64,000 nt of DNA, taken from NCBI GenBank assembly GCA_023954815.1, contig JAGSHB010000006.1:1-64000 (forward strand). Reading direction: 5' to 3'. The translations under genes were made by a program, and so were the position numbers. Source of the DNA: Myxococcales bacterium (GTDB taxonomy: Bacteria; Myxococcota_A; UBA9042). Under the pieces are notes generated by a model. That model made no database searches, had not been told where the DNA came from, and saw only the letters and a list, made by a program, of their open reading frames with translations. Shown here piece by piece: positions 1 to 7,982 of the stretch (position 1 is its first letter; every line of letters begins with the position of its first letter).

Positions 1-1328
1 CCATCGGCGCAGACATCCTTGGTCGTGCAAACCGTGCCATCGCTGCAGGTCTTGCCATCGAGGTTCTTGGTCGTGCAGCCGCCGGGGCCGGTCGCCGGAG
101 CTGGGTCGCATGCGTCCGCTGTACACGGGTTGCCGTCATCACAGACCTTGGGTTTGGCTTTGCAGATGCCTGACGCGCAAGCGTCACCGGCGGTGCAGGG
201 ATTACTGTCCGTGCACTGGGAGCCGTCGCTCATGGCCTTGTAGGCACAAAATCCAGTCTTTGCGTCGCAGGTATCGGTGGTGCACGGGTTGCCATCATCG
301 CAGCCAACCTGCTGCACGACCTTGCATTTGCCGTCGGTGCACAGCCCGCCAGTGTCACATTTGCTGTCTGTTCCTGGCACACACTTCGCGCCATCGTCGT
401 TGGTGACCGTGCAGCCCGTTGCCGGCTCGCAGGCGTCTTTTGTGCAGGGATTGCTGTCGTCGCAGCCTTTCGGCACGCCAGGCGTACATACGCCCTTCAC
501 GCAGTGATCTGCTTCCTCGCCAGCCAAGCCCTTGCCACCCGTGCAAGCCGACCCGTCATCGCACGGGGTCTTGTCCAACGCCTCGTTGGCGCAACCTTTG
601 CTTCCAGAGCTCTTGCCATCTGGATCGCAGCTGTCCTTGGTGCAGGGGTTGCCGTCGTCACAGCCGAGCGCACTGCCCGCATTGCAGCTGCCGCCGAGGC
701 ACTTGTCGCCCACCGTGCACGCATTGTTGTCATCGCATGGCTGCGCGTCGGCGTCCGTCACCGTGCAGCCAGTCGCCGCGATACAGCCGTCGTCCGTACA
801 GGGGTTACTGTCATCACAAGTCACAGCGGCGCCGCCGTCACAAACGCCCTTCACACACGTATCGGCGGCATCCTTGGTCCCGGTGCATGCGCTACCATCT
901 TCACAAGCCGTCCCATCGAGCGCCTTGTGTGTGCATCCCGTTTTTGCGTCGCAGGCATCTTCCGTACACGGGTTGCCGTCATCACAGTCGACCGCCCCGC
1001 CGGCGGCACACTTGCCGCTCTTACACGCATCACCCGCCGCCGCGGTTCCAGTGCAAGCGCTACCGTCTTCACACTTTTCGCCATCATTGTCAGCGTAAGT
1101 GCAGCCCTTCGACTTGTCGCAGCTGTCGGTGGTGCACGGATTACCGTCCCCACAGTCTTTCGCCACACCACCGCAACTGCCAGACGCACACGAATCAGAC
1201 GTCGTGCAGGCATCACCGTCCGAGCAAGCTGAGCCATCCGCAAGCGGCGTGTGCTGACAGGTCGAGTCTTTGTCCTCTTCAGTAGCTGCGAGGCACTCGT
1301 CCTTTGTGCATGGATTTCCGTCGTTGCA
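1..1328 (-). repeat. Cys-rich A/B module array of paralog 4 (partial)
   Basis: A modules (C-x-D-x-N-x-C-T-x-D-x-C...G-C) alternate with B modules (C-x-D-G-x-x-C-T-x-x-D-x-C...C). A1 to A8 and B1 to B8 can be followed to the window edge. The modules resemble CTDC-type repeats; the DDGN/DxD groups could bind calcium, which is inference. Confidence 0.8.
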
Positions 1329-1613
1329 CCCCTGGTCGTCGCCGGTCTTGCAGGGCGTGGCGCACAGATCATCTCCATCCGCCACGGGGTGACAGTACTT
1401 GCTGTCGCACGCGTCGTTGGACGTACAAACACAACCCAGCGCCCCAGGGCAGCCGTCGTCGATGTCCGCGACGTCCTCCGTGTCTGGTTGAGTGTCTACG
1501 TAAGACCCATCGTCCCGCGGAAGGTCGTCGCCACAGCCACCTGAGGCGACGGCGATGGCAAGCACGAGGCTCGCCAGCCACGGGGTGCGAATCATTAGGG
1601 AGGTCGTCTTCAT
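1..1613 (-). CDS. Giant Cys-rich repeat lipoprotein, paralog 4 (C-terminus beyond left edge)
   Basis: Only the first ~537 residues are inside the window. The start codon is the ATG at 1613, giving MKTTSLMIRTPWLASLVLAI and a lipobox ending SGGC (Cys ~27) followed by GDD, so an exported lipoprotein is expected. An acidic linker follows, then a lead-in module (CPGALGCVC...NDAC...CATPC), then a tandem array of four-Cys modules of the form CDDGNPCTxDxC alternating with CxDGxxCTxxDxC. Fourteen or more modules are visible before the edge. The same order, including an aberrant sixth B module (CVPGTDSKC at about 334-388), occurs in the three complete paralogs immediately upstream, so this is the fourth member of the tandem family and probably ends in beta-sandwich modules outside the window. 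The 94-base gap to the preceding paralog and the shared strand suggest co-transcription. Function unknown; surface adhesion or matrix is inference. Confidence 0.85.
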   Translation of the reverse strand, partial: MKTTSLMIRTPWLASLVLAIAVASGGCGDDLPRDDGSYVDTQPDTEDVADIDDGCPGALGCVCTSNDACDSKYCHPVADGDDLCATPCKTGDDQGCNDGNPCTKDECLAATEEDKDSTCQHTPLADGSACSDGDACTTSDSCASGSCGGVAKDCGDGNPCTTDSCDKSKGCTYADNDGEKCEDGSACTGTAAAGDACKSGKCAAGGAVDCDDGNPCTEDACDAKTGCTHKALDGTACEDGSACTGTKDAADTCVKGVCDGGAAVTCDDSNPCTDDGCIAATGCTVTDADAQPCDDNNACTVGDKCLGGSCNAGSALGCDDGNPCTKDSCDPDGKSSGSKGCANEALDKTPCDDGSACTGGKGLAGEEADHCVKGVCTPGVPKGCDDSNPCTKDACEPATGCTVTNDDGAKCVPGTDSKCDTGGLCTDGKCKVVQQVGCDDGNPCTTDTCDAKTGFCAYKAMSDGSQCTDSNPCTAGDACASGICKAKPKVCDDGNPCTADACDPAPATGPGGCTTKNLDGKTCSDGTVCTTKDVCAD

Positions 1614-1673
1614 GGTCGCCCTCAAGGCCCCCGGGTTGGAGGCTGTGGGGCCAATGTGACCCCAGGGAGTAGT

Positions 1674-1691
1674 GCGTCAGACGCCTGACGC
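1674..1691. other. Hairpin between two giant paralogs
   Basis: GCGTCAG and CTGACGC form a perfect 7-bp stem around a 4-base loop in the 94-base spacer between paralogs 3 and 4. No T tract follows on either strand, so it is not a standard intrinsic terminator. An mRNA-stability or attenuation role is only a possibility. Confidence 0.45.
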
Positions 1692-1707
1692 GATTTATGC
1701 GGCTCGG

Positions 1708-4700
1708 CTACTTCGGGCTGATAGTCAGCTTGCGAACACGCCAGTACCTGTCTTTGACAGCGATGTGGCAGCGAATTCGAACGTAGACTGTCGGGCTACC
1801 TCCGAAGCTGGAGATATCGATCTCCTTCTTGGTCCACGTTGTACCAACGCCGCCAGGCACGCTGAACTGCTGCCAGATAATGCCGTCATCGCTCACCTGA
1901 ACGTAGCGCGTAGGGCTCTTGCCGGTCTCTTCGAACCGCAGCTTCGGCTTGTTGTGGGTCTTCAGGTTGTAGGCAACTTGCAGGTACGAGGTCGTGTACT
2001 GACCAACGGCGTCCACTTTGCGCTCGATGTAGCCGCCAGCCGCATTGGGGTACCAACCGGTCTCTGACTTCCACTTGCTTGGAGTCGCCACGGTGTTCGC
2101 ATTGACCACCGGGAACACAAACTTGTTGGCGACGCGGAAGTTTCGGACCTGCCACCAATACGTCGAATGTCCCGGCCGACCGCTCGGCCGAATCAGCAAT
2201 CCCTTGTGGCCCTTGTAGGCGCCAAGGTCCACGCTCATGTAGCCCCAGAAGGCCGACGAGACCGGATCCGTGATGGACAACGATTGCCACGATTTGCCTT
2301 CGTCGACACTCACGTCGATGTAGACCGTAGAGCCGTACCGCTGGGCCTCAAACGTCAAGGTCGGAGTTGACAGACCGCTGATATCGACGCGCACCTTGGG
2401 CCACAGCTTGTGATAGCCGTTCATGGTCGTCACGATATCTTTGTGCTTCGGGTTGTTCAGCGAATAGATGCCCGTCTTGCTGTCGTAGGCCCAGAGACCC
2501 AGCGTCTTCATGTGAGACGCTCCCAGATTCAGCGGCGCCTTCACGATAGGCAGTGACGTGTGCTCGCCAATCACCAGATTGCGGACCTTCCAATAGCCGG
2601 TGCTGTAGGAATAGGGGTAGTACCAGAGCCGGATGTGAACCGTCTTTTGCCCCGCCCACGACGACAAGTCGACGACAACAGGTTCAAAGTCCGCACCGAC
2701 CTTGGAGTGGTTGTCCTGATACCAAGCGTCCGACCACTGCACACCATCGAGGCTGACCTGTACCCGCTGCCGGCCGTAGACCGCCATGCTGTCGAACCGC
2801 AGCTCAGGCTTCTTGGCCGCTGACATGTCCACCGTCTTCTTCAGACGCAGGGCTTGGTAGTAGTTCTTGTAGGTGTGGTCGCTGCTCCACGTCGCGGTGG
2901 TGGTGTCGTACTTCCACGACCCCTCGGCAGCCATGTCAGCCGGCTTGATGGCCGCACCGACCTTCATCGAGACCACCTTGTCGAGTTCGCGGAAAGAGAA
3001 GTTGTGGGTCTGTGTCCAGTACGAACTGCTGTATGGCCTCATCATCATACGGATTCGAATCTTCTTACCCGCGAACGGCGTCAGGTCGTACCGATAGGTG
3101 CGGTAGAACGTGTTCGACGGGAGGCTGTAATGGCCCGAAATTGTGGTCCACTTGGCGCCATCCAACGTCACCTGGAAGTAGAAGTACTGCGTACCGTAGG
3201 ACGCCCGATCGTAGTAGATTTGCGGCTGCTTAGTGCCGGCAAGATCAATCCAACGACGCAGCTCGGTGTGGTGGTAGTAGTTCTGCGTGCCGTCGTTCTT
3301 CTCCAGCTTGGACTTCCAAGTCCACTTCGCTTTATTCGGGTCGCACTTCCATGCTGGCCCTTGGACGCGCCAGTAGTTGCACGGCAAATCTGCGCCAAAC
3401 TTCACCGTGGGCAAGGTGATCTTCGTACCCAGCGTGAAGTTCCGGACCTGTTGGTGCTGGGGTTGGGTCGCCTTGTAGATGGGCCGGCCATTGAAGCGCA
3501 TCTCGATCTTCTGACCGACGTAGCCGCTCAGGTCGACCTCGACCGGGCGCCAGATTGGATCGATGTGGTTGGACTTGGTCCAAAGGGTCTGCCATCCACC
3601 ACCAAACTTGCGAACTTCAAAGCGAAGCTCGCCGTATTGGCTCAGCCTCTCGAAGCGAACTACTGCGTTGCTCACGCCCGTCATATCAAAAGTCCGCTTG
3701 TAGACAGCGCCCTGGTAGTAGCCGTTCGGGCTCGGCGTGACGTCGTTGCCCTGTTGCTTCAGACCGGACTTTGCATCGCACGTCCAGCTGTCGCCCTCGA
3801 AGCCCCAATGGCTGCAGTTGAAGGTCTGCGCCCCCCACTTCACCACGGGCCAAGCCGCTGGCGCCTCGGCGATTTCGAGGTTCTTAATTTCGCCCCAGAC
3901 CGAGCTGCTGTACGTCGGACGTGCCGCCAGGCGCACCCAGATGACCTTGTTCTTGTAGGCACTCAGATCCGCCACGTACTCACGCCAAACGTAGTCTGAT
4001 CCGTGGTAGGTGTGCCCTGCGACGGTGACCCACTGGACACCATCCAGACTCACTTGCAGGTACAAGTACCCTCGGTAGTGTCGCTCGTAGAAACGACCAA
4101 TTGGGTTCTTGAGCCCGCTCAGGTCAATGCGCCGCAGCGACTTGCCGTAGTGGTAGGCGTTGTAGGTGATTTTCGAACCGGTCGTCGTGCCCAACTCGTA
4201 GCGGTAGTCATAGACCTTGCCGGTGGGATCGCAGGGTTTCCATGCGTCACCTTCGAGGAAGATATTGTTGCACTTCGTCCATTTGTACGGAGCCTTGATC
4301 GGGCTGAGGTCCGGCGGCGTCGTGGTGAACTTGACGCCTCGAATGTCCATCCACGTGTCGTGGTTGCCGTAGTTGGTGGAGATTCGAATCTCCCAAACAT
4401 CCCCAGGGATATGGCCCAAATCAATGTTGTGGCGGCGCCAGACATAGTCCGCCGTGTTGCCGACCCGCTGCCAGACAGACTGCCAGCCGATGACCCCTTT
4501 GCGGCGAACACTCACCACCAAGCTGCCGTGACGATGCCGCTCCTCAATGACGAGACGAGGCAACTTCACTTTGGAGCGATCGAAGCGCAGGTGGTAACGC
4601 GCCGTATTCGCGTGCACATACGCCGGCGGGGTGGCCTTCACGCCCTTCGACTGAAGCTGATACCCCGCGCCGTCTTTGACGCACTTGAATAGCGGACCCT

Positions 4701-7700
4701 CGAATTGGACATCAGCACAAGATGTCGCACTCCCCCACGGCACAAGCTTCGGCAGCGGCTTCTTCTCGCGGATTTCGAAGCGACGCAGGTGCCACCAGAA
4801 CGTCGAGTTCCACGGCGATGTTGAAAACCGCAGGTAGATCTTCTTGCCAACGTAGCCACTGAGGTCGACCTCACGCTCCCGCCACACATAGTCGCTCGCA
4901 GAGGAACGCGACTGAATCGTCGTCCACACTTTGCCGTCAAAGCTGACCTGCACCTGCTGGTTGCCATTGTAGTAGCGCTCTTCGTAGTACAACCGGGGTG
5001 CCACAGCGCATGACAGGTCGATGATCGGCTTGAGCGACATCCGCTGTTGTGCGTTGAGTGACCCGAGCATCTCGTAGTACGAGCCCTTGAACTTCCACTT
5101 GACCTTGTTGTTCGTCGCGGTCAGCGCCCACAGCCCCGTCTGGCTTGTGGTCTTGTCACTGAAGGACTTGAACGCCGGGTGGCTATTCGGCTTGTGAATG
5201 CAACCAGTCTTCACGTTGCAGCTGTCGTCCGTGCAGAGGTTGTGGTCGTCACATGAGAGCTTCGGCCCAGAGATGCACTTAAACTTGTCGCACTGGTCAT
5301 TCTTCGTGCAGGCGTTTCCGTCCGTGCACTCAGCGGAGTTGGCTGGGAATTGGCAGCCCTTGACCTTGTCGCACTCGTCAGCTGTGCAGACCTTGCCGTC
5401 CGTGCAGACCTTGGCCTTGAGTCCGGCTTTGCAGGTACCGCCAGAGCACTTGTCGCCGATGGAGCAGACGTTGTTGTCGTCGCACAACTTGCTGTTCGGG
5501 GCGACGAGGCAGCCTTTGATTTTGTCGCAGCTATCGTTGGTGCAGACGTTACCGTCGTTGCACACGGTCGGCTTGGTTCCGGCACACTTGCCAGCCTTGC
5601 ACTGATCCGCGCTCGTGCAAGCATCTCCATCGTTACAGGCGCCAGTCAACGCCGCGTAGACGCAACCCTTGAGGTAGTGGCAGCTATCCGACGTGCATGC
5701 GTTGTTGTCGTTGCAAACCGTAACTTTACCGGGCTTGCACTTGCCGTTGCTGCAGGTGTCCCCGACGGAACAGATGTCGCCATCGTTGCATTTGCCAGGC
5801 ACGGCGGATGTGACGCAGCCTTTTTTCGGATCGCAAGCGTCCTTCGTACAGATGTTGTCGTCATTGCAGAGCTGCGCGGGACCCGAGCTACAGGCGCCGT
5901 CTTTGCAGATGTCGCCCTCCGTGCACACATTGCCATCGTCGCAGCCGAGGCCATTGTCCGGCTTGGAGATGCACCCGCCCTTGCCGCCGTCAGCCTTCGG
6001 GTCACAGATGTCTTTGGTGCAGTGTTTGCCGTCGGAGCACGTCTTCGCTGTGCCTGGTGTGCACACCGCGACGCCACCGGCACCGATCCCGCATTTGTCG
6101 TTCGACGTGCAGCCGTTGTTGTCGTTGCATGGGTTCGTGTTGGGCTTGTTGTTGCAGCCCTTCTTGGCGTCGCAGCTGTCATCCGTGCATGGGTTGCCAT
6201 CGTCGCAGCTGAGTTTCTTGCCCGCCGCGCAGCTCCCCTTGTCGCACTTGTCATTGGTGGTGCAGAGGTTGCCGTCATTGCACGCAGCGCCATCCGAAGC
6301 CGTGTTGACGCAGCCGCCCTTCGTGGTCGGGTCACATGCGTCTGTCGTGCAAGCGTTGCCATCGTCACAGCCGCGGGCGACCCCCTTGCAGCCGGCTTGT
6401 CCGCAGACATCCGATTTTGTACAGACGTTGCCGTCGTCGCAGACCACCCCTGTCTTTCCAGGCTTGTAGACGCAGTTGCCCGTCGCTTTGTCGCAGGCGT
6501 CCGACGTGCACGGATTGCCGTCGTCGCAGCCAGTGACCGACACCTTCTTGCAGGCACCAGCCGCGCACACGCCCGTAACCGCGCAGCTGTCACCCTGTGG
6601 CACGCAGGCACCACCGTCCGCAGCCTTGTTGACGCAGCCGCCTTTGGCCCCATCACCCCCTGGGTCGCAGGAATCTGTCGTGCACGGATTGCCATCGTCA
6701 CACGCGGTCAGCGCGCCAGGCAGACACACGCCTCCCTTGCATGCGTCGCCCGACGTGCATGCATTGCCGTCGTCGCAGTCCTTGGTGTTATCCGCGCTGG
6801 TGCAGCCTTTGACCTTGTCGCAAGCCGTGGTCGTGCACGGGTTGCCGTCGTTGCACGGTTGCTTCTTACCGCTGGTGCAGCCCTTGTCGCCGCATACGTC
6901 GCCTACCGTGCAGACGTCACCGTCGCTGCAAGGTGCGCCGGACTGCTGGCTGTAAGTGCAACCCTTATCGCTGGAACACCCGTCGACCGTGCAGGGATTT
7001 CCGTCATCGCAAGAGGTCGTTGTGCCCGGCTTGCAGGCGCCCTTGCTGCATGCATCACCGCCAGCCTTGTCACCTGTGCAGGCGTCGCCGTCATCGCAGG
7101 CCTTGCCGTCCGCATCTTTGCTCTCGCAGCCCGTCTTGGGGTCGCAAGCGTCCGTGGTGCAGGGGTTGCTGTCATCGCAAATCTGAGCGGTGCCGCCGAC
7201 GCACTTTCCTTCGGCGCAAGCGTCGCCCACGGTGCATACATCGTCGTCGTCGCACGGCTTCTTCGCTACGTTGTCATTCTGGCACTTGCCCTCGTTGTCG
7301 CAGTAGTCCGTGGTGCAGGGGTTGTCATCCCCACAGTCCTTCGCTTTGCCAGCAGCGCAGGCACCCGCAGCGCAGGCGCCGTCACCCGAACAAGGATTGC
7401 CATCGTCACAAGCACCACCGTCATTGGAAGGCGTGTGCTTGCAGGTGGCCTCACTCGTCGTTGACGTCGCCGCCTCACAAAGATCCGCCGTGCACGGGTT
7501 CTTGTCGTCGCAACCGCTTTGGCAATCCGTACCGCATACAGCTGAGCCACCCTCGCCAACACAAGTACCGGTGTCACATTCGCCGTCAGTCTTGCAGGGG
7601 CAGCCAATGGCGCCGGTACAAGGGCCGGCGTCCGCGGGTCCTGTGTCCGCCAACGCGCCGTCCTTGTCACCCGCCGTGCCATCACCGGAAGACGCATCGG

Positions 7701-7890
7701 CCGACACACCGTCGACCTGCTCCCCGTCGACCGTGAGCAGACCGTCAGGCGTGCCGCTGTCGAGCGAAACAACATCGCCAACCACGGCTTGATCATCGCC
7801 GCCGCTGCACGCAACCGCGGCAGCACATAGCCCGACCGCTGCGAGCATTCGCAAGCGATGGCTCCAGTTCTGCACAATGCATGACCTCAT
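1708..7890 (-). CDS. Giant Cys-rich/beta-sandwich lipoprotein, paralog 3
   Basis: About 2060 residues. The start is the ATG at 7890 (MRSCIVQNWSHRLRML), with GGAGG a few bases upstream; a longer in-frame extension exists but lacks a signal peptide. The lipobox is AAVAC followed by SGGDD. A short acidic linker and a lead-in module (CTGAIGCPC) precede 15 A-type and 14 B-type four-Cys modules (about residues 127-897). Eight beta-sandwich modules of about 140 residues (about 905-2060) follow, each carrying a signature like DYVWREREVDLSGYVGK and an aromatic-rich ending (WW..RRFEI). Modules 2-5 carry a Cys pair flanking an EGxxW motif; modules 6-8 have none. The sandwich motif resembles jelly-roll/MAM-like domains of secreted bacterial proteins. 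It is probably an outer-membrane or surface lipoprotein. No catalytic motif is seen and the function is unknown. Confidence 0.88.
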   Translation of the reverse strand: MRSCIVQNWSHRLRMLAAVGLCAAAVACSGGDDQAVVGDVVSLDSGTPDGLLTVDGEQVDGVSADASSGDGTAGDKDGALADTGPADAGPCTGAIGCPCKTDGECDTGTCVGEGGSAVCGTDCQSGCDDKNPCTADLCEAATSTTSEATCKHTPSNDGGACDDGNPCSGDGACAAGACAAGKAKDCGDDNPCTTDYCDNEGKCQNDNVAKKPCDDDDVCTVGDACAEGKCVGGTAQICDDSNPCTTDACDPKTGCESKDADGKACDDGDACTGDKAGGDACSKGACKPGTTTSCDDGNPCTVDGCSSDKGCTYSQQSGAPCSDGDVCTVGDVCGDKGCTSGKKQPCNDGNPCTTTACDKVKGCTSADNTKDCDDGNACTSGDACKGGVCLPGALTACDDGNPCTTDSCDPGGDGAKGGCVNKAADGGACVPQGDSCAVTGVCAAGACKKVSVTGCDDGNPCTSDACDKATGNCVYKPGKTGVVCDDGNVCTKSDVCGQAGCKGVARGCDDGNACTTDACDPTTKGGCVNTASDGAACNDGNLCTTNDKCDKGSCAAGKKLSCDDGNPCTDDSCDAKKGCNNKPNTNPCNDNNGCTSNDKCGIGAGGVAVCTPGTAKTCSDGKHCTKDICDPKADGGKGGCISKPDNGLGCDDGNVCTEGDICKDGACSSGPAQLCNDDNICTKDACDPKKGCVTSAVPGKCNDGDICSVGDTCSNGKCKPGKVTVCNDNNACTSDSCHYLKGCVYAALTGACNDGDACTSADQCKAGKCAGTKPTVCNDGNVCTNDSCDKIKGCLVAPNSKLCDDNNVCSIGDKCSGGTCKAGLKAKVCTDGKVCTADECDKVKGCQFPANSAECTDGNACTKNDQCDKFKCISGPKLSCDDHNLCTDDSCNVKTGCIHKPNSHPAFKSFSDKTTSQTGLWALTATNNKVKWKFKGSYYEMLGSLNAQQRMSLKPIIDLSCAVAPRLYYEERYYNGNQQVQVSFDGKVWTTIQSRSSASDYVWREREVDLSGYVGKKIYLRFSTSPWNSTFWWHLRRFEIREKKPLPKLVPWGSATSCADVQFEGPLFKCVKDGAGYQLQSKGVKATPPAYVHANTARYHLRFDRSKVKLPRLVIEERHRHGSLVVSVRRKGVIGWQSVWQRVGNTADYVWRRHNIDLGHIPGDVWEIRISTNYGNHDTWMDIRGVKFTTTPPDLSPIKAPYKWTKCNNIFLEGDAWKPCDPTGKVYDYRYELGTTTGSKITYNAYHYGKSLRRIDLSGLKNPIGRFYERHYRGYLYLQVSLDGVQWVTVAGHTYHGSDYVWREYVADLSAYKNKVIWVRLAARPTYSSSVWGEIKNLEIAEAPAAWPVVKWGAQTFNCSHWGFEGDSWTCDAKSGLKQQGNDVTPSPNGYYQGAVYKRTFDMTGVSNAVVRFERLSQYGELRFEVRKFGGGWQTLWTKSNHIDPIWRPVEVDLSGYVGQKIEMRFNGRPIYKATQPQHQQVRNFTLGTKITLPTVKFGADLPCNYWRVQGPAWKCDPNKAKWTWKSKLEKNDGTQNYYHHTELRRWIDLAGTKQPQIYYDRASYGTQYFYFQVTLDGAKWTTISGHYSLPSNTFYRTYRYDLTPFAGKKIRIRMMMRPYSSSYWTQTHNFSFRELDKVVSMKVGAAIKPADMAAEGSWKYDTTTATWSSDHTYKNYYQALRLKKTVDMSAAKKPELRFDSMAVYGRQRVQVSLDGVQWSDAWYQDNHSKVGADFEPVVVDLSSWAGQKTVHIRLWYYPYSYSTGYWKVRNLVIGEHTSLPIVKAPLNLGASHMKTLGLWAYDSKTGIYSLNNPKHKDIVTTMNGYHKLWPKVRVDISGLSTPTLTFEAQRYGSTVYIDVSVDEGKSWQSLSITDPVSSAFWGYMSVDLGAYKGHKGLLIRPSGRPGHSTYWWQVRNFRVANKFVFPVVNANTVATPSKWKSETGWYPNAAGGYIERKVDAVGQYTTSYLQVAYNLKTHNKPKLRFEETGKSPTRYVQVSDDGIIWQQFSVPGGVGTTWTKKEIDISSFGGSPTVYVRIRCHIAVKDRYWRVRKLTISPK
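1711..5175 (-). repeat. Eight beta-sandwich modules of paralog 3
   Basis: Eight successive ~140-residue modules. Each has a W-rich opening, a strand pair near Y-E-R, a VSxDGxxW strand, the hallmark W-R-x(2-4)-V-D-L-S-x-Y-x-G-K and a closing x-I-R-F...W...R-N/R-F. Modules 2-5 start with C-x(3-5)-[FW]-x(2)-x-G-x(2)-[WF]-x-C, probably a local disulfide. Confidence 0.75.
5180..7512 (-). repeat. Cys-rich A/B module array of paralog 3 (15 A + 14 B)
   Basis: A1 is CDDKNPCTADLC and A15 is CDDHNLCTDDSC, with 14 B modules between. B6 is aberrant (CVPQGDSCAVTGVC, about 6565-6612) and lacks the DDG and CTxxD elements. The DNA copies are diverged, so this is not a young slippage array. Confidence 0.82.
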
Positions 7891-7918
7891 GGAATCCTCC
7901 GACTGGGTCTTCTGCGTG

Positions 7919-7942
7919 GTCTGAGAGAGTTGGTGCTCAGAC
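7919..7942. other. Hairpin between paralogs 2 and 3
   Basis: GTCTGAG and CTCAGAC form a perfect 7-bp stem with a 10-base loop inside the 92-base spacer. No T run follows. It has a position and stem length comparable to the hairpin in the next spacer, at 1674-1691. Confidence 0.4.
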
Positions 7943-7982
7943 TGCTCGTATTCGTATCGACGCATCTCTGTCTCCCACCCGC

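Noticed and set aside
5350-7464. Long plus-strand open frame (704 codons) opposite the Cys-rich array
   Set aside because: It lies wholly antisense to a convincing lipoprotein gene. The Ala/Val/Arg-rich product mirrors the repeated TGC-GAC-GAC-GGC coding pattern, which has few stops on the other strand.
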